In this document: positions 33,901-45,900 of the stretch, in pieces | Numbering within the stretch: the stretch's first letter is position 1 | How the letters are laid out: each line of letters begins with the position of its first letter | Assembly: GCA_020002185.1 (NCBI GenBank) | Contig: CM034531.1 | Location: 81,673,360 to 81,737,359 of the forward strand | From: Paraescarpia echinospica | Taxonomy: Eukaryota > Annelida > Polychaeta > Sabellida > Siboglinidae | Length of the DNA stretch: 64,000 nt | Reading direction: 5' to 3' | Position numbers and translations under genes: made by a program | Notes under the pieces: model-generated | What the model saw: the letters and a program-made list of their open reading frames with translations, nothing else | Database searches by the model: none | What the model was told of the DNA's origin: nothing

Positions 33901-36900
33901 GATATGTGTGCATTTGTGTGTGTGTTATATAATCAAACAGTAATGCCAAGCAATGGTCTACTTATAGTAGATGTAGAAATGCAGAAGTATGTTTTTGAAC
34001 AAGATCAATTGACCATACTTCAGTGGGGTGGGGGGTTGTAAGTGTATTCCCACACAACGTGCTTGGACTTATTTAGCTTCCATTTATATGATTACTAGGT
34101 GAGTTACCCCACGTTGCCTAGGGAAAAAAGGCAGTCATATACATCCTCAAATCATTTGCACTGAAATCTATAAAAAAAAGTATTGTTGACATAATTATGT
34201 ACATTAAAAATAGACCAAACCTCAAATGCCCAACCTTTGAGTTCCAAACATCCAAAACCCATCCCAAATGCTTCCAGCTTACCCACATTAATAATTGTAA
34301 CTGGTCATTGGCCTAGTTGTTAGGACAACCTTTTGCCAGAAATCGCACGCGCTCACCCGTGTAACTGACGTAACCAGCAACAGGCAGCTGGGTTATGCGT
34401 CCAGGATTTTGTAACGTTAATAACAAAACTAATACATTTGTTTGCATACACCCAGTGACACCTGTACAATGATACAGAAAACCATAAAATTCCATGGCTG
34501 GAACTCCACGGAATTGTTGCAGTGTGTTGTTTGCCAGACGTAGCACGCGCTCACGGAGTTGACTGGGCGAAATGCTTACATGACCAGCGACAGTTAGACC
34601 TGGTGCATGTTAAGCGCTGAAGATTTTCAAACATCAATAACTTAAAAAACGATTCAAAATTTCTGCATACATCCAGCGACATATTTGTAGATGACATAAT
34701 TGTCTTTACGATGGTATAGGACAACATTAAATTCCACTGCTGGAACTCCACGTACAGCCTTTTGAAATATTGAGCCCACGAGTTCTCCATCTCCCGGACG
34801 ACGAATTTTCGAAAATGTATAAATCTACGAACCATCTCAATGGGCCCGGTAGATCACATGGGAAAATTTCAGCCCGATATATGCAAAACTGATGGAGATG
34901 TGGGTGCACTGAACTGTTTTATAATGTAGATGTTGATAGAAATTACCCGTGTATGTATGTTGCAGCTCCCCGGCATACTGTCGACCATCGAACATGGTCA
35001 GTGTCGCAAGAACCTGCAGTCAATGACAGTTGAACATGAAGCTCTCAACGCCATCATCAGGTAAGTACACATATGTGCCGCAGTTATGTGGTCTTTGACA
35101 GCTTTGATAGGACAGAGAAACTGTTATGCAATGCATTGTGGGCTAATGATGACAATACTCGTTTTTAATGCACATTGTTTAGTAAGTATTAATTCAGTAA
35201 CTAATGACTATTTGTTTGTATTAGTTCTGGCATGATTATTATGAATTGATTTATACAAACAGCTATTATTTATTGATACTTTCTAAGCATTTGTCTTTCA
35301 AGTTTGATTGTTCAAGTTTGTTGATGTTAATTTTGTAATTTAGAAGTTTGACTTTGGTATGGTAGTGACTTTAGACGCAAGTTATTATCTCGTATTTCTG
35401 TAGAACTGACAAAACAAACATTTTGTCAAATGTCCTTTCAAACAGGATACAGGGTGAATAATAATAGAGAAAAGGCAATGCATTGGCTGATTGCATTTTG
35501 AATAACAACTGCAAAGGAAAAACAAAGCTATCCTTGTTCAGCCTTAAGGGGAGACACGGCAGTCTGAAATACGTCAATAATTATTTTTATGAAATTTTTT
35601 GTTTCAGTTTTTGACAGATTGACATATCTACTTCACAATAAAGATCGTTTTTTAACAGTTACTCACCGCTAAGTCATTATATTAGCACTAACTTAGATGG
35701 CCCATCAAATGTGAAATGACAATAAATATTTGAATCGATGAAACACGCCAAAAGTAATCCAAGTTTATGCCTTGACAACGACCACGTTTGTTCATGATAC
35801 GCCATTTTGTTTGGTATCAAAAGAACGGCCGTCTTCTTGGCTATCTGTCAGTTATGTTGATAGTCACACCCCTTTTCTCCAAAGTTGAGTTTTCCCGCGT
35901 TGAAACTGAGTCCAAATTTCCGATGATCTCCTTATTTAGCACATAATTATGCAAATGAGACATGGAACTGGCTGAAAGCCTCACATTCGTGGTTTTATGA
36001 CGCGTTTTTTCTCAAAATGAGGCACGGAACTGGCCGAAAGCAAGTTCAAGGATCACTCAATTGGTTTTATGACACGTCTTCGTTCAAAACGAGGCAAATC
36101 AATCCCACGATGCTTTACGTTGTCTACTTGCCTGTTTACATTGTTGCTACGGAGAACAGTTTGACACTCGATAAACGGACGATATATTTTGTTAAAAAGA
36201 GAGTTTAAATGAGATGCCGCCAAAGAAATCAAAAGTTATACGCAAGCGCCTGAGTGAGTGCAATGCTGCGACACTGCGATTGACACTGACAGCGCCAGGA
36301 AGATCGCAACAGCTGACGCCGGAGCGACTGCACAGCTACCAGGAACGGCCCAGGCAACACCGTGTCGCACTAGTCGTCTCGTCATGCAAAATTATCACCA
36401 TGAACGCCGTTAATTAAATGTGACAACCCTGACGAACAGAGGGAACTGAGCAGTCGAGATTGGTGTATTGTCGATGTTGGTCAACTCATTGAAGTGGTCG
36501 CTGATGTCTCCTACCTTGCCTGTCACCGAGTTGGTGCACTGTCAGTGGTGAAAGATGAACTGCAGCCGATGGGATTTGCTGAATCACTCCATCTTCAGTG
36601 CCCACACTGCCCATAAACTGGCAGTTGTGTGTATTCTTCGCCTCGCCTGCATGATCCCAACAAGCAGAATGTTGTCTTCGAGATCAACACAGTCATGACA
36701 ATGCTGACCCACGAGGCATTACAGACGATGCAGAAGGTGCTGGGTGTCAACAATATGCATCTCAAGACATTCCAGCGACACAACCACACATCCCAGCAGG
36801 CGTGCCAGTCAGTTGTGACAACAGTTTGGACACTGCTGCCGACGTGATCCGTGGGGTGTATGGGGACATGATGGACGATGCCGGGGTCATTGATTTGACC

Positions 36901-39900
36901 GTGAGCTATGACGGCACATGGCAGAAACGAGGATTTACGTCCCATCACGTTGTCGGTGTCGTCATCGAGGTCCAGACCGGACTTGTGATAGACTATGAGG
37001 TCATCTCCAACTACTGCCATGAGAACCAATTCGGCGTGAGTTCAGCAGCACTGCAAGCCTGGCAAGCTGCACATACTGGATGCGATCGAAACTTCGACGG
37101 CTCTTCGAAGGCGATGGAAGCTGAGGCAGCCAGGCGGATCTGGAGTCGCTCCATGCAGACGTACTCGTTTTGCTACTCACAGATCCTGAGTGACGGCGAC
37201 TCGAGTACGTTTGCTGCTCTGACACAATTGGAGCCCTATGAGCCAAACCACACCATTGCCAAGCTCGACTGTCTTAACCATGCTGAGAAGAGAATGGGTA
37301 CGGCACTATGGAAGGCTGCCAAATCGGCAAAGTTAGGTGGCCGTGGTGTTGGCCGTCTAACTTCACTGAAATCTACGAAGCTGCAGACTTACTACGGCCG
37401 TGCACTTCAAGGCAATGTAGGAAATGCAGTTGCAACAAAGCAGGCTGTGTGGGCAACACTGTTCCATCGATGTCCACCAACGATGACCCACACCACCAGA
37501 GATGCCCACATGGACAGGACAGTTGGTGTGTTTTTAACAAGTCCGTAGCTCTGGGACTGCCGATGCCATTGCACGATGCCAGTACTGTGGGCACACTGCT
37601 CGACCGTGATGTGGCCCAGGAACTCATCCCCATCTACCAGCGAATGACTGATGACAATCTGTTGGTGCGCATGACGACTGGTGGCACACAGAATGCGAAC
37701 GAGAGCCTGAACAGCCTAATCTGGCTGTACTGCCCAAAGACACAGTTTGTGGCTCACCGGAAAGTAGTCAGTGCGGTGCAGTCGGCTGTGTGTCGCTTCA
37801 ATGGTGGTGCCACTGCTACCACTGAAAGAATGCGGTGTTTATGCATTGAGAGCCTACTGAGATGCAGTTGGCCTGCACGGTGAAGACTGACCAGTGCAGG
37901 GTGTAGAGTGCAATGCGGGCAGCGGATGACAATGTCAAGATTGTTCGCAAGAATCGCCAGATAGCACAGAAGCGGGCAATGATGTTGTGTTATATATAGC
38001 AAATGTTTCAGAGTTAGTGATGATTGACTGACATGTCAAACATGTGATGATTGTGTATGGACACACTGCTGTTGCATTTGTAAAAGCCTCGGTGAAGTGG
38101 TGCTTAGGTTGATAATTATCATAAAACCTATTTCTACACATGCAAGTTTGAAGCAAGCAAGTCTATGGAGTGCTACATGCAATTATTATTCATGTTTCAT
38201 GTAGGTCACAAGTCACAACCTGTGCAGAGTGGGAAACTGTCCGAATTCTTGCTTCAGCTATGATTCCTGGCATTATAATGTGTGGGGTGGCAGTGGGGGG
38301 GAGGTGAAAATTTTATAATGATGTCACATTTAATGGACTATTAATCCTATAAATGTTTATGTATATTACATCTTTATCTAACATGCATTTCAGAGTTGAA
38401 GAAAACAGGCTGACATGTCACGACTGTATGTGGATACATACAAGCTGCATTTGTAAAAGTGAAGTGATGCTTACTTAGGAAAATACCTCTCTGATCTCAT
38501 AATCAGGTTTCTTTGCATGATAACCAATGCATATGGACTGTTACATGCTATCAGTATGCATGTTTTATGTTGAACACAAGTCACAATGTATGCAATGTGG
38601 ATTATATGTGAAAACTGTCAGAATTGGTGCGTCGACCATGATTACTCGCATTATGAATTAGGGGGGTAGAGGTAAACAATGACATAATTGTGTCACTGTT
38701 AATGAAATGTTTCACTTAGAAACACTCACATATTGTACATACATGGTAAGCCTACCATACTGATGCTTATTTGCAACATCTAGTATGTGCAAGACATTAA
38801 AATTACTTTGTTCATACTTTGAGTGCCGTTTTCTCAGTTATCACTTTTTTGTAGGAAAAATTAATCGAACTCCAAAACTAACCAAGCAATTCATACAAAC
38901 TTTTTACACAGTAATAATGACAACTATCTACATTCCTGTGCATTGAAATTATGATCAGTCATTTGGATTATATCCCATAGGGGTTTGAATGTGAAAATGT
39001 TGAAGAAAAAATTAAAATAAAAAATAATTCAAAAAAAATCTGAATAACATACAATTGGCTATACACAGAAAGTTAGAATAGTTCATTATCTAAATAAAAA
39101 CATTTGAATTGCATAAATTAGTATAGGGGTTTCACTGTTCTATTCATTTAAACTTTTGCTGTTTTATGACTTATTTTTTCGATTAAAACCCCCTAGCGCA
39201 CTTAAATATTAGAAAACAAAAATTTAAATCATGAAATATCCTTAGTTTTAGTACAGTAACTTCATACAATACCTAGTTGGTGAAATTTATCAGCTTTAAT
39301 TTTTTTTCGTGTCCTGTGATCCCTTAAATGAAATTATCTCCAATAACCAATCTTGTCTTTCAGGTTGTTGGAAGTCGTTCCTGTCCCCATGGCTAACCAC
39401 ACTGGGGTATGGGCAAAGCTAATTTACCCCCTCCTTGTTCATGGTGCCCACAAAGTACGTGACCGGGCCATGGTTGCCGTGGAGATGGGGTTATCAGCCA
39501 TGATGCAACATCAGGCGGAATTCAGCAAAAATCTGGAAGACGATTTGAAAACGGTAATCATGGTTCTGTTTAGAAGAAACAATCGAGTCCCTGTAAAGCG
39601 CTCATTAAAGAGACACATCAAATTGAGAAGACACTGTGAATTCACTGGCTGCACTTGTAGGCTGAAGAATGCAGGCAGTCTCTGGTTGCAATGTAATATA
39701 ATTATTTAATAGTTGTCATTGGTTTAACTTATCATCACATACGCCTGTTGTACTCCACTTTCAATACACCACTACATTGAGCTTAACTGCCAATATATTA
39801 AAAACTACTTCAAACTCAGTAAAGGAAATAAATATAAATCTGCATGGAAATCGTGTCCATATGTCTTACAAAACGATTGAAGGTTATTTACTAAATTCTA

Positions 39901-42900
39901 CCACAAGATCTGATTAGTTGCCGCTAACGTGTCATAATCAGTTAACCGTTGCACTAATGTTATATCCACAGTCTCCCTTCCCGTGGCCACCCATTCACAC
40001 AGTTTAGGAGATGTTCCTCATAAACCTATACAATCTTAACTTTCTAGAAGGAAAAACTACTGGTTGTTCATAGTGATGGTGACATTTGATGATGGTCACT
40101 AGCCAATATGTTCGTGTGGGGTCCAAGGCAGTTTAAAGTTATGTCAGAGTTCATGTTTTGACGATGCTAAACAGTCTAACCTTCATCCAGAAAATAAAAC
40201 ATTTCTGTCTCTTCAGCTGCTGATTGGAGAGCTCCACAAGTTGATGTCGGCGGGAGAAGAGAGCTACGCCCTCAGGGTGTGGGGCGTATACATCAAACTC
40301 CTCGGAAAGGTGTGTCTTGCGTGATGTCATGGTGTAGCCACCTTATCTGTTCCCAGAATCACCCCCTCGTAATAGTATTGGCAGGAGGTTTGCTGGATCA
40401 AGTCTACTTTAGCCCACTTACTGTCATGTTGGGGGAACCAGGCCACACACTCAACATCAAAGAGCAATTCCTGGAACTGGCAGTTTGAATATTTCGCATA
40501 CAACTGGAGTGTTCCATGAGTGAAATGTTCAAGTTATGAACATCGCTGTGAGCTCATCGGACACAGTTTGGCCTTCACTGTATTTATGCGTGATTTTTGT
40601 ATTAGTAATTATTAATAAATGACGAACAATCTAAGTTGGTTTTATAAATAGTGTTGTGCTCATAACAGTTTATCCTCATGTTTGGAGAAGGTTAATTTAA
40701 CACATTCGGTGATTTACATATTTGAAAATAATGAAGATAAAATGTGAGTGAACAATCAGATCCACATTTGTTTATCATTAATCCCCTCTTGCTGTGTTTT
40801 CAGACTCTACATCGTAGCCCCCTCATCAACCTTCGCTTGCTGTATCCTTTCAAACCCTACATCGTAGCCCCCTCATCAACCTCCGCTTGCTGTATGCTTT
40901 CAGACCCTACATCGGAGCCCCCTCATCAACCTCCGCTTGCTGTATGTTTTCAGACCCTACATCGTAGCCCCCTCATCAACCCCCGCTTGCCGTATGTTTT
41001 CAAACCCTACATCGGAGCTCCCTCATCAACCCCCTTTTGCTGTGTGTTTTCAAACCCTACATCGTAGCCCCTTCATCAACTCCCTCTTGCTGTATGTTTT
41101 CAAACCCTACATCGGAGCTCCCTCATCAACCCCCGCTTGCTGTATGTTTCAAACCCTACATCAGAGCTCCCTCATCAACCCCCTTTTGCGTTGTGTTTTC
41201 AAACCCTACATCGTAGCCCCCTCATCAACTCCCTCTTGCTGTATGTTTTCAGACCCTACATTGTAGCCCCCTCATCAACCTCCGCTTGCTGTATGCTTTC
41301 AGACCCTACATCGTAGCCCCCTCATCAACCTCCGCTTGCTGTATGCTTTCAGAACCTACATCGTAGCTCCCTCATCAACTCCCTCTTGCTGTATGTTTTC
41401 AAACCCTACATTGTAGCCCCCTCATCAACCTCCGCTTGCTGTATGCTTTCAGACCCTACATCGTAGCCCCCTCATCCACCTCCGCTTGCTGTATGCTTTC
41501 AGACCCTACATTGTAGCCCCCTCATCAACTCCCTCTTGCTGTATGCTTTCAGACCCTACATCGGAGCTCCCTCATCAACTCCCTTTTGCTGTGTTTTCAG
41601 ACCCTATATCGGAGCCCCCTCATTAACCCCCTCTTGCTGTATGTTTTCAAACCCTACATCAGCGCCCCCTCATCAACCCCCTCTTGCTGTATGTTTTCAA
41701 ACCCTACATCAGCGCTCCCTCATCAACCCCCTCTTGCTGTATGTTTTCAGACCCTACATCGGAGCCCCCTCATCAACCCCCTCTTGCTGTATGTTTTCAG
41801 ACCCTACATCGTAACCCCCTCATCAACACCCTCTTGCTGTATGTTTTCAGACCCTACATCGGAGCCCCCTCATCAACCCCCGCTTGCTGTATGTTTTCAA
41901 ACCCTACATCGGAGCTCCCTCATCAACCCCTGCTTGCTGTGTGTTTTGAAACCCTACATCGTAGCCCCCTCATCAACTCCCTCTTGCTGTATGCTTTCAG
42001 ACCCTACATCGGAGCCCCCTCATCAACCCCCTCTTGCTGTATGTTTTTAAACCCTACATCGGAGCTCCCTCATCAACTCCCTTTTGCTGTGTTTTCAGAC
42101 CCTATATTGGAGCCCCCTCATTAACCCCCTCTTGCTGTATGTTTTCAAACCCTACATCAGCGCCCCCTCATCAACCCCCTCTTGCTGTATGTTTTGAGAC
42201 CCTACATCGGAGCCCCCTCATCAACCCCCTCTTGCTGTATGTTTTCAGACCCTACATTGTAGCCCCCTCATCAACCCCCTCTTGCTGTATGTTTTAAGAC
42301 CCTATATCGGAGCCCCCTCATTAACCCCCTCTTGCTGTATGTTTTCAAACCCTACATCAGAGCCCCCTGATCAACCCCCTCTTGCTGTATGTTTTCAGAC
42401 CCTACATCGTAGCCCCCTCATCAACCCCATCTTGCTGTATGTTTTCAAACCCTACATCGGAGCTCCCTCATCAACCCCGTTTTGCTGTGTTTTGAGAGCC
42501 TATATCGGAGCCCCCTCATTAACCCCCTCTTGCTGTATGTTTTCAAACCCTACATCAGAGCCCCCTCATCAACCCCCTCTTGCTGTATGTTTTCAAACCC
42601 TACATTGTAGCCCCCTCATCAACTCCCTCTTGCTGTATGCTTTCAGACCCTACATCGGAGCCCCCTCATCAACCCCCGCTTGCTGTATGTTTTTAAACCC
42701 TACATCGGAGCTCCCTCATCAACCCCGTTTTGCTGTGTTGTCAGATCCTATATCGGAGCCCCCTCATTAACCCTCTCTCGCTGTATGTTTTCAAACCTTA
42801 CATCAGAGCCCCCTCATCAACCCCCTCTTGCTGTATGTTTTCAAACCCTACATCGGAGCCCCCTCATCAACCCCCTCTTGCTGTATGTTTTCAGACCCTA

Positions 42901-45900
42901 TGCCGGAGTCCCCTCATCAACCCCCTCTTGCTGTATGTTTTCAGACCCTACATCGGAGCTCCCTCATCAACCCCCTCTTGCTGTATGTTTTCAGACCCAA
43001 TGCCGGAGCCCCCTCATCAACCCCCTCTTGCTGTATGTTTTCAGACCCTACGCAGGAGCCCCCTCATCAACCCCCTCTTGCTGTATGTTTTCAGACTCTA
43101 CATCGGAGCCCCCTCATCAACCCCCTCCTGCGTATACCCCAGCAGGGGTTCCGTCACTCCAGCTCTAGTGTCAAATGCACCACCTTTGGCGCATGGAAGA
43201 CGCTCATTGACAACTTCGCTTTGAGTCCTGGTAATTATTTCTTGCATTTTAAATATTTTGTTGGATGTTTTTTACTACCTAAAGATTTTGATTTCACATA
43301 TAATAACAAAGTAATTTGAATAAGCTTTCCAAGAATCTGACACAAACATTTTGTGACCTGAGTTGTGAGACATTTTGAAACTGGGTGTCTTACTCTGACA
43401 ACAAGATACAGTGCAACACACTTATAATGAACTACTTTTTGGGTAGCTAATGAGTTCGTTATATCTGTGATTTCGTTATATCCGTGTACGTGTTTACCCG
43501 CTAGGTGGCAGTATTGTATGTGAGTTTTTAAACTATTCGCCAGGTGTCTATCAAATGCAAATATATTTTGTAGTGTAACATTTATTTAGATGACATAAAA
43601 CTGTTACAAATGTTACTATTAAGTGTAGTTATAGTATGACATAGCAGTCCACCGTCTGTGAAGAAGTAACGAAATATAACATGGTGAGCATGCTGCATCC
43701 AAGCACACTAAAACGCGAACTGTGGCAGGATGGAGCCACGGTAACTAGTACTACTTCTTGTACAACACACAGAATGACACCAATTAATCTGCTTTGAAGA
43801 AGTTCTCCATTGTTGTTTGTTTGCTGTTGGCTAGGGCACCAGACAACAGGAACTCCTTAAGCCAGTTGCAGTGCGGTACAGCATCGTTTGACTGCGTAGC
43901 CCTGTTACGGATGAACTGTCGTATAACGCGCTGCTAGCAATCACCTTTGATGTTTTTCCTCATTGACTTAACACACACAGAATGACACCAGTTAATCTGT
44001 TTGGAGAAGTCCTGGCTGCGTAGCCCTGTTACGAATGATTTCCCTCATTGACCTAATTACTTTGGTACTGGTGCGTTGAGCGGCCACGGCATGGCTTCCA
44101 GGTCACGGGGGGAGTATTTACGAACAACCGAGCGATTTTCAGTTGGACAGAACTTCGTTATACGATAAAAGGTGTTCGTAATAACCGTGGATTCGTTATA
44201 CCCGTGTTCATAATATGCGTGAATGCTTATAATGGAAAAGATGTTCACATTTTGTTGTACCATGTCATCCATCATCATTCTGGTCTTTCTGTAGGCTCTG
44301 CCACTGTTACATAGTTTGGGAATGTCCACTGGTACAAAAGACCCATTCTTGTGAAAGACCCATCCACTGCGGGTTCAGTCCAAGTGCGTATTTCTGCAGC
44401 AGTTTTATATTTAGTTTATTTCTGAGACACTGCATCAGGTGTCATCGTTATTGACCGTGTATTGGAGATGATAGAGCCACCTTGCAGGTGATTCTGTGTG
44501 AGTGCAGCGTGCTGTCTGCGCCGTGTGTATCGTGTTTTACTTGTTTGCAGACATCATCGGTGACCACAGCCGAGTGAAACTCATCATGCAGGTGTTTGCG
44601 AGACTCAACGCAAAAGACGAGTCCTTGGCTATGGCAAAGATCGATGCCTGGTGGCATTTTCTGTCAAAACTCGGCACTAAACTGCCACTATACTTTGAAC
44701 AGGTTCGTACTTTCTCATCAAATAAGCCAAAACTACGACTTGACGTTCACATAGAAACCAAAAACAAAAGGTTTGGCATTTCTAAATTGGCTAGAATTTG
44801 TTTTTTTTAACTTTACACTTTCATTTTGTTATTGATTTCAAAAGAATAAACCAGAAAGATGCTCCCTGGCATAAACTGTTTCTGGTTTATTCTTTTGAAA
44901 TCAATAACAAAATGAAAGTGTAAAGTTAAAAAAATCAAATTCTAGCCAATTTAGAATTGTAAATTTCTGTTACAGTGACTAGCCAGACGTGGTCACATGA
45001 TAAAATCTGGTAAATCAAAGAAGTCGGAAAAAAAAAAATTTGTGTACCACTTTTAATTGTTGTTAGTGCATACTTTTGAAACATCTTATATTTACACAAT
45101 ACAGTGTTCCCAGATGTTGATATTGTCTTCACAGGTTTGTGTGCCGTTGCTGCAGTTTTGCACAGGAGGGGTAGTCAATTCTGTGGGGTTCACACCTGCA
45201 AAATCAGGGGCAAGAACTCCGACGCACAATAAATTGGGTGAGACATTATTCTACTTTATGAGATTCTCACTTGATGCACAAACATTCGGTAGTATTGGAT
45301 GTCTTCAAACCTATCCAATTTAAAAAAGACATTGTTGTTTTTTATTTTACACAAAGTGAATGCTGAAGGAATTTATATTTTGTATTAATGAATTGTTACC
45401 TGATCAATAATCCTGTAAAAGATGTAAAAAACATTATATTTATCTTCCTGAACATTTATGTTGTTTATTGTTTTGTCACTAGACAGAGGAGGCTTTGGAA
45501 GCCCAGGTACTCCCCAGATGAATCTCACCGCAAACCCGGGTTCATCCGTTTCCACATTCCCCATGATACAGAGGAAGGGGTTCGAAGTGATTGCTCACTT
45601 CCTGGGCACCCCGGCCAAAGACATTGACACCCCAACCCCTCCACTCAGTCTAGGTGAGGGACAGTCTCTGCCTTCAGCCTGAAATTTAGAAACTCTACAT
45701 ATATATGTAAATACACAGTCATTTTGTGATGATAAATGTGTATATGTAAGTAAAAAAATCGCTGTAAACTGATGCGACTATGCGTTAAGCAACTAGAACT
45801 ACAGCTGTTGTTTGTGGTTTCAGGTGCGCTGAAGCAGTGTGTCATCACAGGCGTACCGTTCTTTGTGAAACACGCGTCAGTTCTCATCGCTGCCGTCAGG

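Noticed and set aside
40744..43319. Long Pro/Ser/Cys-rich ORFs over the exon 7 acceptor array
   Set aside because: They are the three frames of the duplicated acceptor/exon unit; only the last piece is real RIF1 coding sequence.
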